From assembly GCA_026874595.1 (NCBI GenBank), contig CM049307.1, positions 61,098,370 through 61,162,369 on the forward strand: 64,000 bases of DNA, read 5' to 3'. The DNA is from Sipunculus nudus. Taxonomy: Eukaryota > Annelida > Sipuncula > Golfingiida > Sipunculidae. The position numbers and the translations under genes were made by a program. How positions within the stretch are numbered: position 1 is the first letter of the stretch; every line of letters starts with the position of its first letter. Under the pieces are notes generated by a model, which saw nothing but the letters and a program-made list of their open reading frames with translations, did no database searches and was not told where the DNA came from. Positions 22,799 through 34,773 of this stretch are shown here, piece after piece.

Positions 22799-25097
22799 TA
22801 TATATAAGATAATTATAAGCTCTTTCATTTTGACAGTTTAAATGGCCATGGTACAGTAAGCTACATTTAATAAATTATTATTTGTTTCTCATCTTTACCG
22901 ATTGCTTTATTGCCCAGTACTAGTAATAGGTACATTAAGTTTTGTTACATATATATATGACATGTAGATGCATGTTTGATGAAAATTAGCAAAGGCTTTT
23001 AGTTCCACATGAGTGAGCACTTCTGGGTTTAATTGTTTACTCAGCATATAATCAAGATAAGAACTGCCAAGGCTTACACACACAGCCCAGAAAGTCATTT
23101 TAGCTGTTACTGAAAGTGAAACCACCACTATACAGTGTGGTGGTATCACTTCAGTGGTGAAACTAAGGTGATTTATCAAAACTGAAACAAGCTACTGAAA
23201 AATGTATTGGACAATCTGGACTGGTTTATCAGTAAAATTTTACAGGAGACATTTAATTACATGCTTAATTCATAAAAACAGTGGACCCCAATAAAATGGC
23301 ATTAAATTATAACTTAATAAGTCAATAAGTTTCTCCTGAATTTAAAACTCATTTAAAATCAGTTATTTGCAGTAGTTCTTTAAGTCCAAAACATTACATA
23401 TTGTATGTATAAATTTCCACTCTATTGAACATCTGTAACAGAGTTGGGTTTTAGTCTGCCCAAAACCTGTTTTCGGCAGGGCAGTGCCTAAAGCTACATT
23501 TCCATAAGTGGGAATGCGAGAGTGAATGCAAAAGGCAAATGGGAATATGAGTGGCGACCTGTTTGCAGGCTGTGTTTCATACATGATGCCACACACGATT
23601 TCTAGTCCTTTCTGCACCATTACATTGAAGATGTTGTTTTTGTCATTTGTTAACGTTAGATGTATACAGGAGAGCATGTATATGAGCCAGTGGCTACTTT
23701 GTAATCTGTTTAAAGAAATATGTTCAAATTAAGAAATTTAGGTTTCATTTGGTGAATTTTATATATATATATAAATATCTAACCAGAGTGTGTATTTTAG
23801 AATTAAAGGCATGTTTGAAAATATTATCTGAAAATAATGAATATGTTGCTTGATTAAATAATTAAACTTGCTTTCCCTCTCCGTCTCGCATTTCTATTTT
23901 CACATGTGTGATTATTTTTAAGTCATTGTAATAGAGAGAGGGGGCATCATTTAAACAGTAAATCACCTTTCATTTATAAATTCTATCAATCTTTCAACAT
24001 CACCATCAATGACCATCATCTCGGTCTTCAGAATGCTTGCTTTGCTTTATGCCCGTGCTGTGAACAAGGGGATGCCCTCCTTTCCTGATGTAATTTTAAG
24101 GAGTTCCCACGTGAATGCTGCATGACAGGCCTCTGAATCACTACCAGGCAGAAACTCGCTCTAATGCTCGCTGTCACACATATGTAATCACTAGTGATAT
24201 TATCATAGAAGCAATTTTTATTGCACTCTCGTTTTCACTTATTGAAATGCAGATTAAGACATACCTTTAACTGCCTAAAATAGGTTATACCCTGCCTAAA
24301 ATGCTGTTAACTGCCTAAAACCATAGTTACCCTTGAGTACATATGATTAGCAGTTTAACTATATTTTGTTACACGGCTAAATGCATTTAAGAAATAGACT
24401 CAACAAATTAAAACTTAATTATAAAGTAAAGCGAGGAACATTTATAAACACTGTTAATTAAACCATGATAAAATAATCAACAAATGAAAACAACACTACT
24501 TCAGGATGTTCATATTTCAGTCAGTTTTAGCTTGTATCCCATATCATGTTCTGAGGTATCCCACATCTGCATGCAGTCATGTCATTATGTTACTGATACT
24601 TTCATACAGGTAATATTAAGTACAAACAGATAGCACTATTGCCATTAAAAGAATGACTATTCTGTTAGCTTATAACCAGATACTGTAGTTGGCTTTTTTT
24701 TCTCTATATAAATTTTGTGATAAATGTGAAAAAAGAGTTCTCTCAGAAAGAATAAATTGGCCCATCTGCACATTTACAAATTTTGTTAAAACATCTTTTG
24801 CATATTTAAACTTAAAGTTTATTTAATAACTTAAACATTGGTACCATCACATTTGACTGTCCATTATTATCTGACAGCTGACCATTTTCACTCTTTCTGC
24901 CTTTGTTTCTAGGCAATCTGTGGTCTCGCACTAGATAGCAGAAAGGATTATTCAGATAAGCTGACTGTATCATATATATATATCACTAATCAGACACATT
25001 TTGATAAATAAATGAAACACCAGGATAGCCCAGGATATGATGCAACATTTGATAATGAAATTCCTTTTAAAAAATTATGCATTTTCATTTAGGTGTA

Positions 25098-25101
25098 TAT
25101 A
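25098..25101. repeat. Left TATA target-site duplication
   Basis: TATA immediately precedes the TGTTACACC end and recurs directly after the mirror end at 29053-29056. Confidence 0.75.
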
Positions 25102-25244
25102 TGTTACACCCCGATTGTGAAATTGCCCATTTCATGTAATGGGCAAATTTTTTGCCCAGTTCATGAAATGGGCAACCACTTTGCCCATTTCATGTAATGG
25201 GTAAAATTACAAAACTCTACTTGCCCATTTTATGAAATGGGCAA
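25102..25244 (+). repeat. Left terminal inverted repeat with four 24-bp palindromes
   Basis: Palindromes with arms TTGCCCATT / AATGGGCAA occupy 25123-25146, 25152-25175, 25181-25204 and 25221-25244. The first three are spaced exactly 29 bases apart. Confidence 0.9.
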
Positions 25245-26006
25245 CTAGACAATCGACGGTTTACTCCTCGATTCTGTAAGGAATGGTAAACCATTTGAAT
25301 GGATTCTTCTGATTAATTGAAAGTGTAAATGCCATTAAGTGAAACCCTACCCTATTTTGAAGGATTTGTATTGATAAAGTGAAAAAAAGAGCATATTGCA
25401 GCTTACATTGGCCTTGTATATAAATAATTTTCAATTATTTATATATTACTGTGCATAATAATAAATGAGCTGTTAAATATATTATTTATTACAGATTTTT
25501 AAGTTTCATTTGTCTAATAGTTGTGGCTCAACAATTACTTAGTTAATTAAACCTTCAAAGCACCCTTTATGTAGTTTTTAATAATTATTAATGAGAAATG
25601 TTCTTATAATAATTACTAAGCTATATATTATATGATTTCATTTATTCCCAATTACATTAAAATATATATTAATATATATTAAAATTCCTTGATAGGTGTA
25701 ATTTTTTTTTAAATCTTTTATTTATATATTTTTTTTTCAACACTGGCAATAATATATCCCATAAACTGAAAATGGTTAAGACACTTCAGAAAACAGAAGT
25801 ACTTAACCATTAATCAGATTATGTAAGGAATGAAAAAAATATAAAATTGGTAAATATTTTAAAAAGTATACTTTATAAATATTAAAATATATTTAATATG
25901 TAAATATAAAGATGTACTGTATTAAAGTATATCCTTACCTGATATATTGAAAATACTGCAAATGTATTTGGTGATACCATGATAACAAGTAACTTTGACC
26001 ATCAAA

Positions 26007-26402
26007 CAACCTTTGATGCACCAGCATCAAAGATGATCACAGGAACAAACAACCAACACTGCAGTTTTGACTCAGTACTCCATTTTGGATTCAGTTACTC
26101 AGTTTGGTCAGATAATGAGTAGCTCCATAATCCTTAAACAACCTTTGATGCACCAGCATCAAAGATCATCACAGGGACAAACAACCAACAATGCAGATTT
26201 GACTCAGTACTCCAGTTTGGACTCGGTTACTCAGTATGGCCAGGTAATGAGTAGCTCCATAATCCTTAAACAACCTTTGATGCACCAGAATCAAAGATCA
26301 TCACAGGGACAAACAACCAACAATGCAGATTTGACTCAGTACTCCAGTTTGGACTCAGTTACTCAGTTTGGCCAGGTAACGAGTAGCTCCTTGGTTGAAT
26401 GA
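26007..26402 (+). repeat. 132-bp tandem repeat, three copies, inside the transposon
   Basis: Copies start at 26007, 26139 and 26271 with CAACCTTTGATGCACCAGCA. Because 132 is divisible by three, a reading frame stays open through 26067-26402 (44-residue period with LTQYSSLDSVTQ and SSSIILKQPLMH). Each unit contains a hairpin, CTTTGATGC-ACCA-GCATCAAAG, with one mismatch in the third copy. Whether it is a leader, a regulatory array or coding is unknown. It ends about 90 bases before the transposase start. Confidence 0.9.
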
Positions 26403-26495
26403 TTTCCCTAGCCCTGTAAGGTAAGCTGAAAAATATTTAAGGGCATATGGAAGGGTCCTGCACTCATATGCATGTTGTGCACTCTTACACACACC

Positions 26496-28303
26496 ATGGA
26501 TTTTGCTGCTGTAGTGGATAAATGTTCTAGTCTGTGGACTGAGGAATATGAAGAGCTTGTTATCCAAACCTTGAAAAGAGGGAAAACAGGCAGGTCATTG
26601 GCAAGACAAGACTACCACATACTAAAGAACTTCCAGCTGGCAAGTCTCGGGGGCATTGATAAAGTCATCAAGAAGAATGGAAAAATACATGATCACCAAA
26701 GATGCTGCAGTCAATGTTATACGACTAATGCACATTGAAACAGGTCATGGTGGGGACAAGAAAACCTTCAAGAAGTTGAAGGAACAGTACTCCAACATTC
26801 CAAGGTCCCTCATCCAAGAGTATATCAAGCCATGTGAACGGTGTTGTGAGAAAAGATCCAGGAAGGAGACTGCTTCTGGTGCTGTCATAAGACCACTTAC
26901 AGTTGAAGATCTTAACAAAAGGGCCCAAGTTGACTTAGTGGACATGCAGACCGTGAAGGATGGAAGTTACAGATTCATCCTGCACTATGTGGAGTACCTC
27001 ACGAAGTTCCATGTGATTCGCCCTCTGAAATCAAAGACAGCAGGTGAAGTTGCAAATGAACTGCTGAACTGCTAGATTTTGGAGCCCCACACCTGCTTCA
27101 GTCAGACAACGGCAGAGAGTTCACAGCTCAAGTTATACAGGAACTACGCACTATTTGGCCTGAACTTGTTCTCGTCAACGGCCGTCCTAGACATCCACAG
27201 AGCCAGGGATCCGTGGAAAGAAGCAATGGCGACATGAAGTCAAAGCTGATGGCATCAAAGCTGATGACTAAGTGGAGCTATGGTATTCGTTTTGTGCAAT
27301 GGGCAATGAATACCACTTACCACGAGGTAATCAAAATGGAACCATACAAGGCTCTCACAGGTAACCAACCTCGCTGTGGACTCACAAGTAAGCTACCCGC
27401 TGCTTTCTTGGAACAGTTTACATCTGGTGTCAGTGAGGAAGAGTTAGAACAGTTGATTGCAGAGACTTGCAGCAGAGATGTGCCAGAATCAGCTGACCCG
27501 GTGCTTAATGAGGTCTACCTGAAGAAACTCATGATCATCCCAGACCAGACACTACAGATGAAAATCGATCCGAAGCACAGGTTAGTGTTGATGTCATGGA
27601 TCAACAGGATATTGGAGCTGGTGATTTACCTTCTGAGGGTCAAGTGATATATGTTCTTCGAGAGCGGGACATTGTTACAAATATTCCTCAGAGGACAGTG
27701 CTGACCAAGAACTTGGTGACAAGCCTTCCTCTACTGCAGACGTGATCACCACTGTGACTCCTGAAACTGTGTGTGACAAGGCCCAGACATCAAATTGCAA
27801 AAGAGCAATCCATTGCTGAACAAGAACCTTCCTGTAGTGTGGATATTGGTACAACTGTGACTCCGGAAACTACAAGTGACAACACCGAGACATCAAATGA
27901 GACAGAACATCCAGCCAAACGAGCAAGGACTGCAGCTTCTGCTGGAATCAAACATCAAGCATCCCGCATGCTGGCTCGCAGCACACGTTCACTTAAAGCC
28001 CTAGGACTTGGAGACAATGTGGCAGTACCTGTGTCACAGTTCGACAGAAGCAAAGGTGACCCACCTGATGTTATTGGAGTTGTCCTCTCAGCTGATGAAT
28101 CAGGATACACAGTTGGCACAAGGAGGGGTATTATAAGGGGAAAGATGGCCCGAAACCAGTTAGAATTTATTCAGTTCAGTGGTCTAAAAGCAGAGGATGT
28201 TCCAGCTGAGCAGCTTACTTTGCGTGAAATTGTCAGAGCACAGAGTGTTTGTGGAGGCCAGGGTTTCAAGAAATGTCACTGTAAGAAAAACTGTCTAAGT
28301 TAA
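26496..28303 (+). pseudogene. Broken Ginger/KRBA2-like transposase (integrase) gene
   Basis: ATG at 26496 begins MDFAAVVDKCSSLWTEEYEE. The frame shifts near 26.68 kb into a segment with an HHCC-type finger (MHIETGH ... CERC) and the first catalytic Asp region (AQVDLVDMQ). It shifts again near 27.07 kb into QSDNGREFT (second Asp) and HPQSQGSVERSNG (catalytic Glu, about 35 residues later), and again near 27.59 kb. Two in-frame stops lie at 27743 and 27755. The last open part (to 28303) has a basic HQASRMLARSTRSLKALGLG segment, a PPDVIGVVLSADESGYTVGT domain and the start of a Cys-rich motif (KCHCKKNC). That motif continues in frame after the stop as FKAGMRCNSACHTC. All three catalytic residues are still visible, but the shifts and stops make the copy non-functional. 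Confidence 0.85.
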
Positions 28304-28745
28304 ACCTGCTTTAAGGCCGGAATGAGATGCAATAGTGCATGTCACACCTGTGTTTCACGTGTTGTGAAAACGTGGACAAGTAAATATTTAGATACTTGGA
28401 TAATCTGGGGTGCTGTTCTTGTGTTTGTGAAGGGACATATTATGATAAACACGTGATTACATTGAGTGACTCAGTGACGCCTCAACTTTATGAAAATACT
28501 ATCCAAATGTTATGAAAAGTATGGTGAAACGTTCAAAAATGCCTTTTTGTTGATGGGGCATAACATGATATATAAATGTGTGACTCAGTGACTCCGCATA
28601 TTTATGAAAATGTTTTGAAAAATGGTGATATATCCAAATATGTCTAGATATAACCATGTGCTTACATTGAATGATTCAGTGACAATGATATACCAATAGT
28701 GAGTTATAGTGAATTATAGTGAATTGTTCATATGTTTATACCAAA

Positions 28746-28751
28746 AATAAA
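28746..28751 (+). promoter_or_regulatory. Candidate poly(A) signal AATAAA of the transposase unit
   Basis: AATAAA lies about 450 bases after the Cys-rich C-terminus and before the right inverted repeat, a plausible 3' end for the transposon's transcript. Confidence 0.4.
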
Positions 28752-28878
28752 GTCCAGCTAATTATACCAATGTTCTGTTATCATTTGACACTGATAGGAT
28801 TAACTTGACATGCATGGATGCGTCGGTATGCCTGATTTTGTGTGATCAGAATCGATGAGAGATCTGTCAGTTTTGGAG

Positions 28879-29052
28879 GTGCCCATTTCATGAAATGGGC
28901 AACAGTTTTCTTGCCCATTTCATGAAATGGGCAGCTGAATTTAGTCATTTTGCCCATTACATGAAATGGGCAAAGTGGTTGCCCATTTCATGAACTGGGC
29001 AAAATCATTGCCCATTACATGAAATGGGCAATTTCACAATCGGGGTGTAACA
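28879..29052 (-). repeat. Right terminal inverted repeat with five 24-bp palindromes
   Basis: Palindromes of the same kind occupy 28879-28902, 28911-28934, 28950-28973, 28979-29002 and 29008-29031. Counted from the outer end, the first three sit at offsets 21, 50 and 79, identical to the left end. The fourth is at 118 (119 on the left). The fifth has no counterpart on the left. Confidence 0.9.
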
Positions 29053-29056
29053 TATA
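29053..29056. repeat. Right TATA target-site duplication
   Basis: TATA directly follows the ...GGTGTAACA end, matching the four bases before 25102. Confidence 0.75.
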
Positions 29057-29425
29057 CACGTGACAAGATGATATATGAGATTTGTTATATTGAAATTGGA
29101 TATTTGATGACTGCTGTTAAAAATTTTCCTTGAGTTAAACCAGTACCATAAAATTATTATGAACAGTTGATAAAGTGTGCGGCATTCTCTGTCAGATGAT
29201 TCTCAGAATTACATATGTAGTTTATTTTCTCCTTCCTATTTTGTTGTTGTTCTGATGCCCTGGTAGAGTTTGTATGCCTACAAGTATCCATCTTGTCTGT
29301 TCATGCATGCCTTACTTGAGATCCTTGATAACGTCAGAGAGTCAGAGATCATGTTTACAAACAGAAAGGAAATACAGCTGTGAGTCTGCACACCAACAAT
29401 AAAGGACATTGCTGTCTAAGTCTTA

Positions 29426-29935
29426 CAGGATGTGGGTCAATTACATCCAAACATAATTAATAACAATTACAACTACTTTCAAACTGTCAAATGACAATAA
29501 CACATATTTGCAAAATTAATTGATGTCAATTACAGTGAAGAGTATTTGAATTACCTTTCAGTTACTTTAAATTACTTTTTGACAGTTAAAATACTTTGAG
29601 ACTGAACACAAAATATACGATGCCTCTCTAAAATAGAAAACCCTGTCACAGCACAGCACAGGTGAAACTCAGGCATAGAGCCCACTAGGCATCAGAGTAA
29701 TGATTTATTTATTGCAATATTCAAGTTGTTTGTCTTATTTCAGGCAGGACATTTGATTTAAGTGCTATTGAAAGTAATTTGAAAAGTAATTTAAATTACA
29801 GCGTATTTTTCAAAGTAATTAATTACAATTACTTGTATTTTAAAATATGTTTAATTACAAATTACTTGCCTTTACATGAATTCATGTAATTAATTACATT
29901 CAATTACAAATACATTTTTAATTACACCAGCCCTG
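29426..29935. mobile_element. Possible AT-rich MITE with CAGGGCTGG-type ends
   Basis: The right end on the minus strand reads CAGGGCTGGTGTAATTA. The proposed left end is CAGGATGTGGGTCAATTAC. The interior is a run of ATTACAATTAC-type words that reappear inverted on the other half, as in some hAT-like MITEs. No clear target duplication was found, so boundaries are tentative. Confidence 0.35.
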
Positions 29936-31412
29936 GCCTTGATGTCTTATATGATATTGAAATGAATGTTCTTTCAAGGAACAATCTGATTGGACTATCA
30001 GGATTTTTGCCCACATTATTATTTAACATCAGTTTTGTCAATATTTTAGGTATTATATTGTACACAAGATTTTATGGCAGTTTCAAAGATGCATCTATGA
30101 ATGATTGATTAATAATTGATCATCGGTGGTTCTATTTCATTCAGTCATTGAACATGATTGTATAACCAATTGAATATTCCTACCACTAATATATCTACTT
30201 ATACATAATTCAAGGAAGTCCATTTTATTAAAGGTCTGGAAAATTTCACCTAGATTTGAATTCTTTTTATTCAGTGAACATGCATTTAAAGCAGTGTATA
30301 TATATATCTTTTTAGTGCCAAGCATGAAATTAACAGTAGGTACCGTTACGTTTACAAACAAATAAGTAAAGAAGCCATGATGATAATGATTATTCTTTGC
30401 CACACATTGTTAGCATATGCACGCACGAAATTTATGAAACACTTCTTGTATAGTGGTACTATTTATCAGGAAGTAGACTTTCATGTGTGACAGTCTGACA
30501 GACTTTTCTTGGATGGAGGCTAGGGCTTATTGGTCACACAGATTGGACACTGCCATTACCGGTAAGTCTGACAGAGTTCACAGTAACTGAACATTTTCAT
30601 TTTTATGCCAGCGAGTTGACGGAACAGACTTTTCTTTACAGAAGAGTCCTAAATGTATGTGTTAAATACTGGCATAATGAATTTGGAAACATTTGGTGGC
30701 CTGCTGACGTTCTTATTTAATAGTAAAAGCTCTTGAATATGTCCTTGAAAACTGGTACCTGTGATATGGAATGAAGTTTTATAGCCAAGCTGAGTCTGAG
30801 CTGACAGAAGATCATCGGATCTCTACTGATGCCCCTCCATTTGTTGTCATATTTTAGAACTGTTTACTTTTCAATTTTGTATAATTTTAGTCTTTGAGCA
30901 AATTATAAGTAAACATTTAAGAAAATTAACCAAATAAAACTCTGTGCTACTGCTGGTACTGAAAACAAAGTTACATAGCAGTCTCTGCCACTTGTTTTAA
31001 ATTTTATAGTCCAAGGCATATCACATTATCAGTCTGTTTTTGTTTCAGAGAAATATTAGATCTCACTCCTATGCTTAGCATTCACAGGTGATTCTAAAGG
31101 TAGATCCTAATAGTACAGCAGAACATTCTGAATGTTATGTCCCTTGGAAGTATAGTGTCCTGAATCCTACTATCATTTTAGGAAACTGTTAAAGCATGGT
31201 AAACAATAAGCATTTTCCAAGTTTAAATTTTGTATTTTTTGTTGCGTCCCCAAGTTTTTCTAAACTGCTCATGGGGGCTGCCATTTTCTATACACACTAA
31301 AACCCAGATGTCTCAGGTCGAATGTTGGAATTATGGGTTTACCACTAGCATCAGTCATTTTTCTCCTTATATAAGGCCTATGCATATTTAGTGCTCTGTG
31401 CTGTCTTAATTT
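29936..31412. other. Intergenic stretch
   Basis: No coding exon recognised. An ACCG|GTAAGT donor-like site near 30560 could end an upstream non-coding exon of the JNK gene, but nothing else supports it. Confidence 0.3.
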
Positions 31413-31983
31413 TTAGCTCAGTCAATGGCAGTCATATAGCAAACACCCTTCATTTGTCCCCAGTAAGTTAAAAGGGCACAAATCGTATTGATAAACTTCT
31501 AACTGAACATCCAATCTAAAAGTGCATAAAACATCTCCATGGACACCTGAAATAAGGTCACTGTGACTTATATCCTGCGAGTTATGGGGCTCTTATGTAC
31601 CCCCGCCCCCCCCCCCCCCCAGAATAATTAAAAATTTGATACAAATCTCCCTTTATCTCAATTAAAATGTATGGATCGCAATGAATCTTGCTTTGCATGT
31701 TGATCATGGATAGTTTCATCAGTTCCTGGAGACTGGTGGGCCCCACCTTTACTTTTAAAATTGTTTACGCATTTTTTTTCTCTATTATGGGACAAATTGA
31801 TACTGTTAGACCAAGAAACCTCTTAATTTATATCCAGGGAGGTCCTGAGCAAATCTTCTGGGAAACCTGAAATTATGTCAAGATAACATCTGAAGTTAAT
31901 CTCAGTATCACTTTCAGATGACAAAATTCCTGTTATGAATGTTAGGATAAAATGACATGCTGGTCAGCTGAGCATCACGACCC
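31413..31983 (-). mobile_element. CTCAGCTGA-family Helentron-like element, copy c (inverted, decayed)
   Basis: Read on the minus strand, the 5' end is GGGTCGTGATGCTCAGCTGA (31983-31964). The hairpin end, with a partial deletion, lies near 31413-31440 (TAGCTCAGTCAATGGCAGTCATATAGC region). Internal phrases such as CATCAGTTCCTGGAGACTGG are the reverse complement of the 'ccaatccgcaggaactgatg' body of copy b. Confidence 0.55.
31606..31620 (+). repeat. Poly-C tract of about 15 bases
   Basis: A C run inside the inverted CTCAGCTGA-family element. Confidence 0.9.
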
Positions 31984-33546
31984 ATGGAAAATTTGTTAAT
32001 ATGTACCCAGTATTGGTATGTCACATTTTAATTACCTAGGAACAGCTTTGGATATGATGAATTGCATTGTTGAAAATTTAATCAATTTTGAATCATTTAT
32101 AATTTAATTACTAAGTATATGGTATATTCTTTCATCCGGCTAGTCATTTGTGGCACAATGAATAAAATGCTATAATAATAAATTAACAAATAACATAGAT
32201 CAAGTTGAGTGAATACTGAATAGCATTTGACCTAGTGGAAATAATACCAAATCTGATTTAAAAGATTCATTTTCATTTACAGAAGCTGCCATGTTTTGCA
32301 TTGTCAGGGTAAAAATGGGGGTTTATATTTCACTTACGTATGATCATATAATAATTAGTAGTTTAATTATAAATTGTCTTTCTGGTGTGACATTTGTAAT
32401 GGTGAAATGGACTCCTGACATTCCTTTTGTTTGTTGTCAGTAGAGCTACAGACATACATCATCTCATGATACATAAGTACATATTGTGATACACGTATAA
32501 TACACAATAGAATAAGGTGTATTATAGTATAAAATCCAAGCCCATTGTTCTTACAAAGCTCCAGCTTAGTAATAGGAAGGTATATAACTTCCTGATTAAA
32601 TTAATTCCAGACTTTAAATGATATTCCAATTTTGTCATTCAAACTTTCATCTTCTTCACTAATAACTGATAATGCTTTTGAAACAGTTTCTCCTATTGGT
32701 GTAATATGAAGAGTAAAATTGACCAGATGCTGTTCAACTCACTGTACCTGACTTTTAGTTATATCACCCAGAGATCTATACTAACATTATTACATCTCCC
32801 CCCCCCCCCCCATATTTTTGTCAGTGTTGTCATCTGTTGTCTGTAGGATATATTGTGAACGCAATCACTTTTGCAGGCCTCATATTTTTTTCCTGAAATT
32901 TGATATACAAAATGCTACTACCAAAGCGAATTTCAAAAAAAATAGTTACCTTGACCTTGGTCTTCAAGTCAAATCCACTGAAATGTAAAATTTTTTGTGA
33001 ACCCCATAACTTTTTAAATATTGCACATTATGTCCTCAAATTTAAAAAATGACTTGTTTCAACCAAGTTCTTTGATCAGATCAATAACTTGTTAACTTGG
33101 CTAGGATCTTCAAGGTCTCATAAGCCAAATTATAGTTCATTGTCTCTGAGATTTCTTGTAAAGGCAATAATTTAGGAACTGTTACATATTTCCCCCAGAT
33201 TCAGCGCACTTTGTTTCCACTGTCTTCTCAGAAATGTTTGGGTACTGATGACCTTGACCTTGATTTTTATGTTTTCTAAAACACCATAACTTTTGAGATT
33301 GTACATATTATTTCCCTCACATTTTTCAGATTACCCATTTAGGGGGAGCCATATATTTGTATAACAGTATTAATGCCAACCAAAACAAATCTGTAAAGAT
33401 TGCTTTTCATCAGGTGATCAAATCACTGATCACTGTACTCATATGAAAATAATAAGGGGGGTGGGATCCATTTTGCAAATGAACATTTCATCCTGTTTGA
33501 TATTCACTGCACCTTTGCTATATTTATCTATGCATCAGTTTGCAAG
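31984..33546. other. Intergenic stretch with degenerate GACCTTGACCTT repeats
   Basis: Apart from a poly-C run (32798-32811) and nuclear-receptor-like half sites near 32949 and 33250, only degenerate repeat-like sequence is seen. Phrases such as 'catatttttttcctgaaatttg' and 'ccataacttttgagattg' resemble the bodies of tandem-bodied elements elsewhere. Confidence 0.35.
32798..32811 (+). repeat. Poly-C tract of about 14 bases
   Basis: Uninterrupted C run. Confidence 0.9.
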
Positions 33547-33728
33547 TACAATTAAACCTTGAAATTACTACCACCAAGGGACCCTCAAAGTGGTTTCATC
33601 TTTTGAGGTGACCATCTAAGGGAGGTCTTATATATCTTAAGAGCAAAAAGAATTGAGACTATGAATAAGGGTCATTATTTTGATGTGGTCGCTGAAGAAA
33701 AGCGGTTGTCAGGAGAGGTTTTATTGTA
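33547..33728. mobile_element. MITE with TACAAT(A)AAACCT ends, copy 1
   Basis: The left end TACAATTAAACCTTGAAATTA and the right end (minus strand) TACAATAAAACCTCTCCTGAC are imperfect inverted repeats. The interior carries ACTACCACC and a GTGGTCGCTG word, also found in the shorter element at 52234-52336. Confidence 0.55.
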
Positions 33729-34395
33729 TAAATGAACAACACTTTTCCCAAATTTATAAGTAAAGAAAGCATTGAAATTAATGTTGTCTCACATAAATTA
33801 CATAGACTTTTAACCTACTGATATATTTATATTTGAAAAAGTGTTTAATGGCCGCTAGAATCACAGACCTGTCAGATTATTTGGTACATCATACCATTGG
33901 GTCCTCCTGAGTTTCATCTAGTTCTCATTTTGCCTGTTTATTGGTGCACTTTGGTTGTCCTCTATTTCCTCTTGCCTCCAGTGTCCATTATGTACAGTAT
34001 AATCATTGGGCTCACCTGCAGTTTGCTTGATTCAGTATTTATTCAGGACTAACAGCTGTAGGGGCTGGTTTAAAACATTGGGCTATAAATTTTAGGTCTC
34101 AAATAGTTTCAGTTCATGAATTGTTAATTTTTTCATTGATGCATGAGTTAAAATAAAAACTGTATATTATGCACCATATTTCATTAACTGTGATTCAGAG
34201 CAGATATACAGGATATCATCCATACATGATTTTGCTATTTCCAGAAAAGGCAATTCGGGTAATATTACTAAAATACCAGTTATAATATACTGTCACTATA
34301 AATAATACTAAATAAAGAAACAGTTATAATTATCTAATTGCGCCAGCTTTATATCTGATTGATTGAAGTAGATGTATAAACCTCCTGTCATCATT

Positions 34396-34710
34396 GTATC
34401 CCAAGACAAAATTTGGGGATACTGTGGTTTTACTTAGCATAGTCTCATCGCCACTAAAGAAAATTTGTGCGCGGGAACTTCACAGACCTTATCAAACTTG
34501 AAATGTGCATAGATATAGGTGAGAGGACAAAGCCTGTTTAAAATGGGGTCATGACCTTTAATAACAGAGTGACCTTGACCTTTAAAAGGTCAATTTTTGG
34601 TGAAAAACACACTCTTAAATAAATCAATTAAGGTTGCATGGATTAATCCCAAAATGAGGTTGACTGAAGATCTTGGCTACTTTTGTCCTCTTTCTGTCTT
34701 CTTGGGATGA
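34396..34710 (-). mobile_element. Probable Helentron-like element, GTATCCCAA family
   Basis: A hairpin at 34396-34422 has GTATCCCAAGACAAA and ATTTGGGGATAC arms. CTTGGGATGA at 34701-34710 is an imperfect inverse of the same arm. GACCTTGACCTTTAAAAGGTCA lies inside. If the pairing is right, the element is in minus orientation and only about 315 bases long. Confidence 0.4.
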
Positions 34711-34773
34711 TTGTTTTTTACTGTCAAATAGGTGTTAGGATGGAGTTTATTTTATTTTAAAATTAACAAAAAG

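Larger units (their letters stand above)
21394..25097. other. Intergenic region left of the Ginger-like transposon
   Basis: About 3.7 kb of AT-rich DNA between the divergent genes. Apart from microsatellites near 22.73-22.80 kb and short TA runs near 23.76 kb and 24.97 kb, no gene or element was recognised. Confidence 0.4.
25102..29052 (+). mobile_element. Ginger-like DNA transposon, 3951 bp, full-length but decayed
   Basis: Termini are TGTTACACCCCGATTGTGAA on the left and its exact inverse on the right, flanked by TATA direct repeats. The inverted repeats run about 143 bases and are made of 24-bp palindromes. Inside, on the plus strand, are a 132-bp tandem repeat (26007-26402) and remnants of a retrovirus-type integrase-like transposase with a C-terminal Cys-rich motif. 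A possible poly(A) signal lies at 28746. TGT...ACA ends, a 4-bp duplication and this kind of integrase fit the Ginger/GIN group of cut-and-paste elements. The KRBA2/SCAND3-type integrase genes of vertebrates come from related elements. The exact subfamily is inference. Confidence 0.85.

Noticed and set aside
26067..26402. Independent small gene of 111 codons
   Set aside because: It is the translated 132-bp tandem repeat inside the transposon. Coding is possible but unsupported, so it is kept as a repeat.
30490..30580. ACCG|GTAAGT donor as a possible JNK upstream exon
   Set aside because: One donor-like word without mapped start or conserved sequence is not enough to call an exon.
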